Virus record (IMG/VR): IMGVR_UViG_3300035701_000118
Span: 1-38,562 of that record
DNA from: a virus
Length of the DNA: 38,562 nucleotides
Strand: one strand, 5' to 3'
Positions 30,504 to 37,675 of this stretch are shown piece by piece (the stretch's first letter is position 1; every line of letters begins with the position of its first letter). Under the pieces are notes generated by a model that saw only the letters and a program-made list of their open reading frames with translations, was not told the origin of the DNA and did no database searches. Both the position numbers and the translations under genes were made by a program.

Positions 30504-30814
30504 TTCTTCTCCTTTCCCTCGTAGTCGGCGATGGCCTTAATTCGTTGGACCTCAAAATCCGCAAGTGCGCCACGAACTATAGGCCCATGCAGGGTGACGT
30601 TAATCGACGCAGACCGGCCTCCTTCATTGAAAATTGAAAACCACATTTCACCGCTTTCATCCGTCTGCAATTTAATAAGACGCATCATGGATAATAGTTT
30701 ATCCGCCGCCCGGAGTCGGGCGATGACTAAATCAGCCGCGCCCCTCCATCGAGGACGGTCAATCGAAAGCAGTACAATTTTTATCAACTCCTCCGTGCTG
30801 TACTTCTCGCTCAT
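30500..30814 (-). CDS. MSEKYST paralogue 1, 104 aa
   Basis: Start at ATG 30814 (MSEKYSTEELIKIVLLSIDR), chosen over an ATG 11 codons upstream because it gives the ATGA overlap with the 30-aa micropeptide gene and because the paralogue starts the same way. Contains ADLVIARLRAADKLLSMMRL and a C-terminal LADFEVQRIKAIADYEGKEK. Function unknown. Confidence 0.55.
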   Translation of the reverse strand: MSEKYSTEELIKIVLLSIDRPRWRGAADLVIARLRAADKLLSMMRLIKLQTDESGEMWFSIFNEGGRSASINVTLHGPIVRGALADFEVQRIKAIADYEGKEKK

Positions 30815-30903
30815 GTAACCTCCGTTATCAGCCGATACCATCCCCAAGCGAGCAGCGCGGCTAAGCCGAGCCAGATTAAACCGATGGCGATTATGGTTCT
30901 CAT
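30811..30903 (-). CDS. Single-pass membrane micropeptide, 30 aa
   Basis: The frame encodes MRTIIAIGLIWLGLAALLAW and GWYRLITEVT, almost all one membrane helix. Its ATG directly abuts the upstream stop codon (30904-30906) with GGAGG upstream, and its TGA overlaps the next start. This fills exactly the gap between two other genes. Confidence 0.6.
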   Translation of the reverse strand: MRTIIAIGLIWLGLAALLAWGWYRLITEVT

Positions 30904-31179
30904 TCAGTCCTCCACGTTCGGTCGGCCATACTTAATATCGACACCCGCGAACTGCTCGCCTTCGGCAAGCCTATTCATCGTATCTTTCCAAAAAGCTAAT
31001 TCCACATTGGCCTCTGTCAGGCTCGCATTGGCCGTCTCGAGCTGAGATTGGAGGTTCATGATTTCGACGTCCTTGTTCGCGGCCGTCACGCTGTGGCCGG
31101 CGAAAATCGAGATCCCGATGATCACGAGGATGACGATCACCGCGAAAACCCAGGTCCAGTCATGGTCTTTCATTTTCAT
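30904..31179 (-). CDS. Membrane-anchored coiled-coil protein, 91 aa
   Basis: One membrane helix (TWVFAVIVILVIIGISIFAG) then a coiled coil (VEIMNLQSQLETANASLTEA) and a short acidic end. An i-spanin-like layout, though far from the endolysin. It starts 17 nt inside the end of the methyltransferase gene. Confidence 0.55.
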   Translation of the reverse strand: MKMKDHDWTWVFAVIVILVIIGISIFAGHSVTAANKDVEIMNLQSQLETANASLTEANVELAFWKDTMNRLAEGEQFAGVDIKYGRPNVED

Positions 31180-32242
31180 GCCTTCCCCTCCTCTCTATTC
31201 CCGCGATCCCCTTGATGATCTGATACGCGACTTGTGGAACGATGGCATTGCCGAGGGCTTTGAGCCTTTGGATTCGATGTTGAGCCTTTGTAGGTTTAAA
31301 TTTGTCCAGGTTAATGGGTAGCCCATCATCCATTCGACAAAGACGGGTTGCAGCTTCAAGCCACGGCGTTCCCCAAAGGTCTGAAAGTCGTCCCCGCCGC
31401 TCCCTTCCCGCCGGGCCCTCGCGTAGTCCGGTCCGCTCGGTGTTCCCTTCGGCGTCGGGAGCATCGCTATCTGGTCTCTGAGTTTGTAATGCCCGTCGCA
31501 ACCAGGGCGAATCTCCATCACCCCGCCTTCCGTCTCTACCGATGAAGGGGTCTTGAGAAGGCGTATCGCTAGTGCCAATGGTGGAGTTGCAACGCCTCCT
31601 CTGTCCTTCCGTCTTGTCCATGCCTCCTCTTTTTCGTCGGTCGTTTTCCCCGCTCTCATTGTGGGCAATAATCCAGACCCTGTCCCTCCTGTGTGGGGCG
31701 TTGACGGCACAAGCCGGAATAATAACCGGCCAGACTTCGTAGCCTTCGCGTTCCATCTGAGAAAGCAATTTCTCGAAGACCAAGCCATGCTTGAGGCTAA
31801 GAATTCCAGGAGGGTTCTCAAAGATGGCCCAGGTCGGGTTGACGTCGGCAAATACTCTAAGAGCTTCCGGCCAGAGCCAACGGTCATCCGCCGTTCCTCG
31901 TCGCTTCCCGGCGACCGATGCAGGCTGGCAGGGGACTCCCCCGGTAAGTAGGGTTGCTCCTCGGAATCGGGTGCCGTTGAAGTTTCGGATGTCGGAAAAG
32001 AGAAAAGGTTTTTTAGGCTTCCCCGGTGTCTCGTCCCTCCGCTTAGTCCGCCCCATCGTCCCCGACGGCTGCTTTCCGATCCTGCGGTCGGTGTCGGCAA
32101 CAGCCCCGAACCTTGCCTTGAGGATTTCCTGGCAGAAAGGCTCGATTTCACAGAAGACGATCGTCCTGAATCCCGCCCATCCTGCGGCGAGCGCAAAGCC
32201 GCCGATGCCCGAGAAGAGATCGATGTGCGTGAGGTCATTCAC
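31160..32242 (-). CDS. dcm: DNA cytosine-5 methyltransferase
   Basis: 360 aa. Family motifs are in order: I DLFSGIGGF (8-16), IV GGVPCQPAS with catalytic Cys105, VI FENPPG (141-146), VIII HRRDRVWIIA (184-193), and the final IX-X LKALGNAIVPQVAYQ (328-341). Residues about 198-290, where a target-recognition domain is expected, are Arg/Asp/Gly-rich and of low complexity. It probably protects phage DNA from restriction by methylating cytosine. It overlaps the upstream replication gene by ATGA. A second open frame covers almost the whole gene (see next entry). Confidence 0.95.
   Translation of the reverse strand: MNDLTHIDLFSGIGGFALAAGWAGFRTIVFCEIEPFCQEILKARFGAVADTDRRIGKQPSGTMGRTKRRDETPGKPKKPFLFSDIRNFNGTRFRGATLLTGGVPCQPASVAGKRRGTADDRWLWPEALRVFADVNPTWAIFENPPGILSLKHGLVFEKLLSQMEREGYEVWPVIIPACAVNAPHRRDRVWIIAHNESGENDRRKRGGMDKTEGQRRRCNSTIGTSDTPSQDPFIGRDGRRGDGDSPWLRRALQTQRPDSDAPDAEGNTERTGLREGPAGRERRGRLSDLWGTPWLEAATRLCRMDDGLPINLDKFKPTKAQHRIQRLKALGNAIVPQVAYQIIKGIAGIERRGRHENERP
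31195..32238 (-). CDS. Overlapping LPTP-type open frame within dcm (+1 frame)
   Basis: A 347-codon uninterrupted frame lies inside dcm in another frame. Its ATG (32238) is only 4 nt after the dcm ATG (ATGAATGA), so one ribosome-binding region could serve both. It contains repeated LPTP phrases: GSGLLPTPTAGS (44-54), SGLLPTMRAG (188-197), AMLPTPKGTPSGP (258-270), and a C-terminal LQPVFVEWMMGYPLTWTNL (296-314). From memory, proteins with LPTP phrases and an LNPxFVEWLMGFPxGWT end are widespread in phage databases. Whether it is translated cannot be seen, so confidence is moderate. Confidence 0.4.
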   Translation of the reverse strand: MTSRTSISSRASAALRSPQDGRDSGRSSSVKSSLSARKSSRQGSGLLPTPTAGSESSRRGRWGGLSGGTRHRGSLKNLFSFPTSETSTAPDSEEQPYLPGESPASLHRSPGSDEERRMTVGSGRKLLEYLPTSTRPGPSLRTLLEFLASSMAWSSRNCFLRWNAKATKSGRLLFRLVPSTPHTGGTGSGLLPTMRAGKTTDEKEEAWTRRKDRGGVATPPLALAIRLLKTPSSVETEGGVMEIRPGCDGHYKLRDQIAMLPTPKGTPSGPDYARARREGSGGDDFQTFGERRGLKLQPVFVEWMMGYPLTWTNLNLQRLNIESKGSKPSAMPSFHKSRIRSSRGSRE

Positions 32243-33213
32243 CTGCCCTCCTTAGCCATCCTCTTCTTAAATTCGGAGAATGTCTCGATGTCGATCGGGA
32301 TCTCCTCCTCCGTCTCGTATCCCCTCTCCTTCATGAAGGCCTTCAATCTTTCTTCGTATTCGGAGCGGAGTTTCTTTTCGGCATCTTGGTCCACGACCGT
32401 CGGCGCAACGTACTGGCAGGCTTCTCGCGTTCGCGTCGACTTGCCTATATAGTTTCCCTCGATGATCTTCGTGTAGTTCGATGGCCGCAGGATCCAATCG
32501 AACGTCGCCAGAAAGGGCTCCTTGTCTTCTTTGTGCGTCAGGCCAAGTAGGAACGGCGACTTTCCGACCGCTTCAAGGAGCTTACTGAAAACGAACCCCT
32601 CCTCCCCCATCCTGGCCCTCAGATACGATTCCCTGGTCGACTTCGTCTTCACCCCCTGGATCTGGACGAGCCCATTTTTTGTGGCGAAGCGGTTCCACTC
32701 TAATATGATATTATTTTTTATAATATCATTTAATATAGGGGCCGCTTTTCCGGACCCTTGTTCCGTTTTTCCGGAACATTCACGCATCTGCTTTGATACC
32801 TTGCGTTTATATCGGTCCGTGAACCCGTAGTTCTCCGTGGTCTTGATGTAATAGATCCCGGCCCCGCGCTCCTCGATCTTCGCAACGTCCCCATGTAGGC
32901 AGATCGTGATCGTCGCCTTGAGGTGTTCGATCGGTACGTAGAACGTCCCAGCGAGCTGCTCGAGCGGGTAAGGCGTCGTTTCGTTCGCCCGGATGTAGCC
33001 GTCATCCTTCTTTGAGAGCGTCATGAGGTCCGCGAAAATCCCGCGGAGGTCAACGTACGGCTGCTCAAGGATAGAGGCCGGGATGAGTGGCGCGATCTTC
33101 GGCCAGCGCTCCGCCCAGCCGGGGCGGATGATGAGTTCGTGGCGCGTCGAGCCGAAGAGCCACTTGTCGATGTAGAACGGATACCATTTGTCGATCTCTT
33201 TTCCGCGCTTCAT
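32239..33213 (-). CDS. Replication initiator / DnaD-like replisome organiser
   Basis: 324 aa. The N-terminal ~130 residues follow the phage replisome-organiser pattern: WYPFYIDKWLFGSTRHELI, then RGIFADLMTLSKKDDGYIRA and PLEQLAGTFYVPIEHL, a winged-helix domain. A linker at residues about 145-172 is encoded by a very AT-rich segment with an inverted repeat. The C-terminus has FDWILRPSNYTKIIEGNY, the short helicase/loader-binding form seen at the end of such initiators. It probably opens the origin and loads host DnaB; no helicase or polymerase gene is present here. AGGAAAG precedes the ATG. Confidence 0.75.
   Translation of the reverse strand: MKRGKEIDKWYPFYIDKWLFGSTRHELIIRPGWAERWPKIAPLIPASILEQPYVDLRGIFADLMTLSKKDDGYIRANETTPYPLEQLAGTFYVPIEHLKATITICLHGDVAKIEERGAGIYYIKTTENYGFTDRYKRKVSKQMRECSGKTEQGSGKAAPILNDIIKNNIILEWNRFATKNGLVQIQGVKTKSTRESYLRARMGEEGFVFSKLLEAVGKSPFLLGLTHKEDKEPFLATFDWILRPSNYTKIIEGNYIGKSTRTREACQYVAPTVVDQDAEKKLRSEYEERLKAFMKERGYETEEEIPIDIETFSEFKKRMAKEGR
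32699..32740. other. Candidate replication origin: AT-rich segment with hairpin in initiator gene
   Basis: An almost pure A+T stretch stands out in a G+C-rich gene. It contains the perfect inverted repeat ATGATATTAT (32705-32714) and ATAATATCAT (32720-32729) with a TTTTT loop. Several phages keep their origin inside the initiator gene at the linker between its domains, and this segment falls there (residues about 158-172). No clear set of iterons was found beside it. Confidence 0.5.
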
Positions 33214-33241
33214 ATCTTTCCTTTCATGTCTTATCCGGGAG

Positions 33242-33265
33242 GGAGGGGCCGTGATCGACCCCTCC
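33242..33265. repeat. 7-bp GC-rich hairpin upstream of the replication gene
   Basis: GGAGGGG (33242-33248) and CCCCTCC (33259-33265) with a 10-nt loop lie in the 79-bp gap between an HNH gene and the replication initiator. No U-run follows on the minus strand. It may be a weak terminator or mRNA-stability element. Confidence 0.4.
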
Positions 33266-33292
33266 GACGCGCCTCGGACTCTCGGAATGAAT

Positions 33293-33772
33293 TCATGCCT
33301 TGTTCTGCTTTCCGATCTCGGCCATGGTCGGCCTTAGTTTATTGTGTAGACTCTGGTGCTCACCTTCTGATTGGAAAAGCTGAAGATTTTCGGGGCGATT
33401 ATCATCACGGATGCCATTGATATGGTGAACGACTTCGCCCTCGTTCATGGCTCGTCCAATCTTAGCCTCCATTACAAGGCTATGTTCCGAGACATACCCC
33501 TGTGCATTGGCTAAGCGGTGGCCGGGGATTTTGACAATCACATATCCAAGAGAATTTTTATGGCGACCACCGCCCCAATTCGGATTACGAGGCCCAGTCT
33601 TTGCCTCACTCATGTGTTTTCTGATCGCCTCGCTATGGCGTCTACCCAAATTGAAATTACGCCCCTTCATCTTTGCGCTTATTTTTGCCTTGGTTTCATC
33701 CGTATGCTTCTTGCCCCAAAACGGATTTTTACAACCTCGAATATCGGGCCGATTTTTCCCAGTTAATGTCAT
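33293..33772 (-). CDS. HNH homing-type endonuclease with NUMOD3 repeats
   Basis: 159 aa. NUMOD3-type modules at residues about 14-70 (NPFWGKKHTDETKAKISAKM, GRRHSEAIRKHMSEAK, GPRNPNWGGG), then the nuclease core EHSLVMEAKIGRAMNEGEVV, HHINGIRDDNRPENLQLF. Free-standing gene between the coiled-coil protein and the replication initiator. The gene is visibly richer in A+T than its neighbours, which suggests recent acquisition. Confidence 0.9.
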   Translation of the reverse strand: MTLTGKNRPDIRGCKNPFWGKKHTDETKAKISAKMKGRNFNLGRRHSEAIRKHMSEAKTGPRNPNWGGGRHKNSLGYVIVKIPGHRLANAQGYVSEHSLVMEAKIGRAMNEGEVVHHINGIRDDNRPENLQLFQSEGEHQSLHNKLRPTMAEIGKQNKA

Positions 33773-33774
33773 TT

Positions 33775-34584
33775 CTATTTCCCCTTCGCTGAAATGGAAG
33801 CCATGCTCGGTTTGTTGATGACATGCCCCCCAGGGATTTTGAAGGCCTCTTTCTTGAGCCTTGCCATAGCATTAAGAGCAGTCTGATCCGCGATTTTAAA
33901 CTCCTCTGGCAACGCGGTCTTATCCGTGACTTCGAAAGAAAAATTATCGCGCATGGCCAGCCCCGTCGTCCTTGGAGCCTCCTGGGCGGCCGGCGCCGGT
34001 GGCAGGGCGGACTCGGCCGCGGCCCCCTCGTCGATGGCCAGGGTCGTCTCCTCGTCCGCGATCCTTCGGACCTCTTCAGCCTGCAGGCGGAGTTTCTCGC
34101 GCTCCTCATCGATGCGCCTCAAGGCGGCTTCGTCATTGGTCTTTTTCGCGGCTTTCCGGTTTATTTCCTCGGCCTCTAATTCGAGCCGCCGGCGTTCGCG
34201 CTCAGCCTTTTCGTCGGCCTCCCTGGCCTTCCGCAAGGTCTCCTCCTCGATCCGCTTCCGCTCGTTCTCGATCCTGGCCCGCTCGGCTTCGGCCGCAAGG
34301 TGTTTTCGCGCTTCTTGGGCGCGCCATCTGGATATCCTCTCGCCGAGCACCGAAACGGCGGGCTCTATCTTGGCGAGCTCGGCCTTCTCCTTCTGGACGA
34401 CTTCTTGATGCGCGGCCCAGGCCGATTCCTTCATAGGCGCGAAAAACGCCTTGATCTTCTTGATCGCCTCCTTGCCGGCGAGGATCAGCTCCGTCGCCCT
34501 GCTCGCAGATGCCTGGTCCCTCACCTCGAGGGCCGCGGCCTGGACGACGATGTCCGTTGTGAGTCTTTCGATTTCGGTGTTCAT
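33775..34584 (-). CDS. Long coiled-coil protein of the recombination cluster
   Basis: 269 aa. The N-terminus (IVVQAAALEVRDQASASRAT, ELILAGKEAIKKIKAFFAPM) and a long charged helix (residues about 75-185, Glu/Arg/Ala/Lys) precede a short folded C-terminal part (FSFEVTDKTALPEEF, then KIPGGHVINKP). Proteins of this layout lie in phage recombination/replication clusters next to nuclease and annealing genes, with unknown function. Starts with ATGA overlap after an HNH gene. Confidence 0.6.
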   Translation of the reverse strand: MNTEIERLTTDIVVQAAALEVRDQASASRATELILAGKEAIKKIKAFFAPMKESAWAAHQEVVQKEKAELAKIEPAVSVLGERISRWRAQEARKHLAAEAERARIENERKRIEEETLRKAREADEKAERERRRLELEAEEINRKAAKKTNDEAALRRIDEEREKLRLQAEEVRRIADEETTLAIDEGAAAESALPPAPAAQEAPRTTGLAMRDNFSFEVTDKTALPEEFKIADQTALNAMARLKKEAFKIPGGHVINKPSMASISAKGK

Positions 34585-34919
34585 GGTTCCGTCCTTTCTC
34601 TTTTTTTGTGATCTCTCATATGGTCCCTATTTGAAGAGAATAAACATAAGTTTTCTATTCGATTATCGGAATGATTTCCGTTGATATGGTGGACAATTTC
34701 AGTCGGAAGTAGAAATCTCCCGAGATGAGCCTCCATCACAAGACGATGTTCAAAGACATATCCTTGTTTGTTTGCGAAAGGATGGCTCGGTGCAAATGTG
34801 CGAACATATCCTCGGAGCAATGGCTTTCCGCCTTTCCAGCCATGATTGAGTGGGCCATTCTTGCCCATGCTTCTGTTGGCCCGTTTTTCCGATGTGAAAT
34901 GATAATCGTTGAAAGCCAC
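34581..34919 (-). CDS. HNH homing-type endonuclease, 112 aa
   Basis: The HNH core is visible: EHRLVMEAHLGRFLLPTEIV, HHINGNHSDNRIENLCLF. A short N-terminal basic part replaces NUMOD repeats. It is inserted between the RecB-like nuclease and the coiled-coil gene and overlaps the latter by ATGA. A+T-richer than flanking genes. Confidence 0.9.
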   Translation of the reverse strand: MAFNDYHFTSEKRANRSMGKNGPLNHGWKGGKPLLRGYVRTFAPSHPFANKQGYVFEHRLVMEAHLGRFLLPTEIVHHINGNHSDNRIENLCLFSSNRDHMRDHKKRERTEP

Positions 34920-34929
34920 GCTCTTCCCC

Positions 34930-36147
34930 TTATTCTCCCAACCGTTCGATTTTCGTAATTACGATTTCCCGTTTTTCTGCATATGGACCCTTGATTTCTT
35001 CCGGGATCGAATAGAACGTCCGCTCTTGAATTGATGAAGTAATAGTAATGTCATTGACGATCCCACTCTTCCCGTAGTATTTGCCGGGCTTATCTTTCTT
35101 TCCGATGAGCCTAGCGCGAGCCTCTTCGTAAGCGTCGTTCCATCGTTGGAGGTCCAAGAAGTGTTCGAGCTCTGGGACGTCTTTCTGGCTGAGTTCAATC
35201 ATTTTTGTTGCATGGAGAGGTTGACATAAATGAGAAAATTCGCACATACCACAGCAACTTGGGTCGTATGGCATCGGTTCCGGGTAGGTTCCCGCGTCGA
35301 CGTGTTTGTTCACGTCCTCGATCATGGCCAGGTCGTGATCGGCCAGATCGCGATCGAAAAGCATCGGCAGGATCCGCGGCCGCTTTCCGAATGTCCCGAG
35401 GATCAGGAATCCGGCCGGCGCCTTTTCCATGAGGCAATAGATATTGAGCTGCGACGGGTACTTCCGGATCCACCAGTAGCGGGTGCGCCTCACGTCCTCG
35501 ATCGTCTTCAGCCGGTCCCAGAATAGCGGGCTGACGCTCTTGATCTCGGCGGGCACCTCGCGGAGTGCTGAGAACGGCGCGGGCAGCCGGCGCCGCAACG
35601 GGCTCATGGCGTCGATCCGGCCGGTGATATGGTATTCTTCCAGTTTGCCGGGGCGCTGCGCCTGGGTGAGCTCCCATCCGGCCCGCGAGAGGTATCCCTT
35701 CATCCGACGCTCAAGCTCCTTGCCTTCCCGGAAGCGCCAGAGCGTCTCGATGTCGAACGCCCCGCGCTCGAGCCCGTTCAGCCGCTCGTAAACCATGTGC
35801 CTTTTGCAGGGGTGTCCGACCGACCCCGCCCAATTCCGGTCTCGGTGCTCCGTTGGCCCTCCGCCATCCTCGTTCCTTTCGACTTCGAGCTCGGCGTCGA
35901 GGGCGGATTCCATCTCCGCCCCGACCTCCCGGAGTTGCTCTATGAAGACGTTGTTTTCCGTGGCCGGCGCGAATGCGATCTCCGGGGTCTGGAACCCTGT
36001 TTGCGCCATGACGGCCGCGGATTCGCTGGTCATGACCGCCGGCGGATGGTCGAATGATATGCCGGCTCTGTTCGCCATCACCTTTTCGCGAAGACGAGCC
36101 CTCGCGTCCGCCTCCCTCTTCAATAGTTCCTTGTCGAGTTCGTTCAT
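34930..36147 (-). CDS. Fe-S-containing RecB/Cas4-like PD-(D/E)XK nuclease
   Basis: 405 aa. The nuclease motifs are ITGRIDAM (Asp179), PAEIKSV (Glu201-x-Lys203) and QLNIY (Gln233, Tyr237), the RecB-family set. Four Cys expected for an iron-sulphur cluster are present: Cys114 in GHPCKR before the nuclease core, and Cys299, Cys302, Cys308 in SCCGMCEFSHLC after it, as in Cas4 and AddB-type nucleases. It probably degrades dsDNA ends to make 3' or 5' single strands for recombination with its upstream neighbour. ATGA overlap links it to that neighbour. Confidence 0.88.
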   Translation of the reverse strand: MNELDKELLKREADARARLREKVMANRAGISFDHPPAVMTSESAAVMAQTGFQTPEIAFAPATENNVFIEQLREVGAEMESALDAELEVERNEDGGGPTEHRDRNWAGSVGHPCKRHMVYERLNGLERGAFDIETLWRFREGKELERRMKGYLSRAGWELTQAQRPGKLEEYHITGRIDAMSPLRRRLPAPFSALREVPAEIKSVSPLFWDRLKTIEDVRRTRYWWIRKYPSQLNIYCLMEKAPAGFLILGTFGKRPRILPMLFDRDLADHDLAMIEDVNKHVDAGTYPEPMPYDPSCCGMCEFSHLCQPLHATKMIELSQKDVPELEHFLDLQRWNDAYEEARARLIGKKDKPGKYYGKSGIVNDITITSSIQERTFYSIPEEIKGPYAEKREIVITKIERLGE

Positions 36148-37181
36148 GCCTTCCCGCCCTTCGCGGCGTCGGCCCGTTTCTTCTCCCAGAACTCTTCGGG
36201 CGGCTCGTGGTCCTTTGCGGGATTGCCGATCTTCTCCGGCTTGCTGTCGTCGGCCGCGACCTCCTCCAGGACCTCCTTTTCCTCTTCCGCCTCAACGTCG
36301 ACGATGGTCTCCTTGCGGACCTCAAAGTCCTTCGATTCGCCGCCGTCCTCGGCCTGCTTCATGAGGTCAGCCAGGTCGCGCGGGGTGTTGTCGTTCCGCC
36401 ATCCGTGGACGACGACGTTCGCGTAGTTCCCGCCCGGCCCGGTCTTCATCACGACTTGCGCCGCGGCGATCGCCGGGTGGTCCTTGAGGACGTTCCGCTC
36501 GACGATCGTCGTCGCCATCCGGTCCCCGAACCTCTGCCTCTGGGTGTGCTCCTCGAGGCAGTCGACGATCGCCTGGTCCTGGTAGTTGATCCAGATCCCG
36601 AGCGGCTTCTCCGTGGGGAAGAATGCCCAGAGACCGTCGGATGTCGGCTTCTCTTCCGCGATGCCGTAGAGGGCGCAGTTCGGGCATTCCTTTTCATCCG
36701 TCGGCACGCGGTTCCCTTCCGCGTCCTTTTTCCAGACCACCCTTTTCATCTTCGCCTGGATGCTCTGGATGAAGTACGTGTAGGCATTATAGAAAAGCGT
36801 TTTGTCGATGACCACGATATTCCCGGCCGGCGAATAGCCGATCCCCATCGCCCGGATATTCACGCTCTCAATCGCCTTCGTCCTCCGGTTCCGCTCGATG
36901 TGCGGGTTCGGCACGGGCTTCCCGTCGACGATGACGGACTGCGGCTTCAGGATCGAGATCGAGGCGACCTTGTTCAGGTGCCAATATCCTGATGCCGTGA
37001 TGCTCCACTTGCCCTTCAGGCTGTAGATCTGGCCGTGCTTCTCGTAGAGGGTCATGTCGGCGCGGACGGGGGCCATGATCTGGCCGTCCTGAACCTTGAA
37101 ATAGATCTTGCCAAAATCAGCGGTCAGGGCTACCATCTTTTCAGACTTCGCCAATGCCGTTTCTTTTTTTATCTCGTTCAT
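36144..37181 (-). CDS. Unrecognised 345-aa protein, probable recombination partner
   Basis: The first ~230 residues form a globular alpha/beta domain (MVALTADFGKIYFKVQDGQI, GYWHLNKVASISILKPQSVI, VIDKTLFYNAYTYFIQSIQA), with a possible metal site from two Cys (KECPNCALYG) and a late WINYQDQAIVDCLEE. The last ~90 residues are acidic and probably disordered, like the tails of ssDNA-binding proteins. It is coupled by ATGA to a RecB-like nuclease, the usual place of a ssDNA-annealing protein, but I see no RecT, Erf, Rad52 or Redbeta signature. Function is therefore inferred from context only. Confidence 0.5.
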   Translation of the reverse strand: MNEIKKETALAKSEKMVALTADFGKIYFKVQDGQIMAPVRADMTLYEKHGQIYSLKGKWSITASGYWHLNKVASISILKPQSVIVDGKPVPNPHIERNRRTKAIESVNIRAMGIGYSPAGNIVVIDKTLFYNAYTYFIQSIQAKMKRVVWKKDAEGNRVPTDEKECPNCALYGIAEEKPTSDGLWAFFPTEKPLGIWINYQDQAIVDCLEEHTQRQRFGDRMATTIVERNVLKDHPAIAAAQVVMKTGPGGNYANVVVHGWRNDNTPRDLADLMKQAEDGGESKDFEVRKETIVDVEAEEEKEVLEEVAADDSKPEKIGNPAKDHEPPEEFWEKKRADAAKGGKA

Positions 37182-37642
37182 ATTTTTCTCCTCAGACTTT
37201 CATGAAGTGATGAATGTTCACTCGCAGAGAGAACCATGAGATTTGCTGGATGGTTATTGAGCCTGTTTCCGTCCTTGTGATGAACAACTTCGTCATCGTC
37301 CAGGAATCTTCCGAGGTGTTTTTCCGCCGCGATCCGGTGCGCAAAAACCATGCCCTGGGAATTTTTGTACGGATGATCCGGGGCTGACATGATCAGGTAG
37401 CCTTGATCCGTAACCGTTGACCATCCGGGATGCTTACGAAGCCATTGCTTCCAATCCGCGACGCTCTTTCCTGGATGTCTTTTTTTATAAGCCCGGTAAG
37501 ATTCCAGCATTTTTTCGGGATTCCTCTTTCTGTAGGCTTCCTGAATTTCTTTGGCCCTTTCGGGGTTGAGCGCCCTCCATCGTTTGTTACGGAGGCGACA
37601 GTTTTCCCTCCTGCGCGCAATCCCTAAAAACGGCCTACCCAT
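37178..37642 (-). CDS. HNH homing-type endonuclease, 154 aa
   Basis: Start set at ATG 37642 (MGRPFLGIARRRENCRLRNK) because AAGGAGG lies six bases upstream; a GTG ten codons earlier would put this site inside the gene. A basic helical N-terminus (YRKRNPEKMLESYRAYKKRH) is followed by the HNH core AHRIAAEKHLGRFLDDDEVV, HHKDGNRLNNHPANLMVL. It overlaps the downstream gene by ATGA. Inserted between the Zn-finger gene and the recombination gene. Confidence 0.9.
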   Translation of the reverse strand: MGRPFLGIARRRENCRLRNKRWRALNPERAKEIQEAYRKRNPEKMLESYRAYKKRHPGKSVADWKQWLRKHPGWSTVTDQGYLIMSAPDHPYKNSQGMVFAHRIAAEKHLGRFLDDDEVVHHKDGNRLNNHPANLMVLSASEHSSLHESLRRKI

Positions 37643-37675
37643 TTTTTCCTCCTTGACATTCCCCGCGGACACGCG

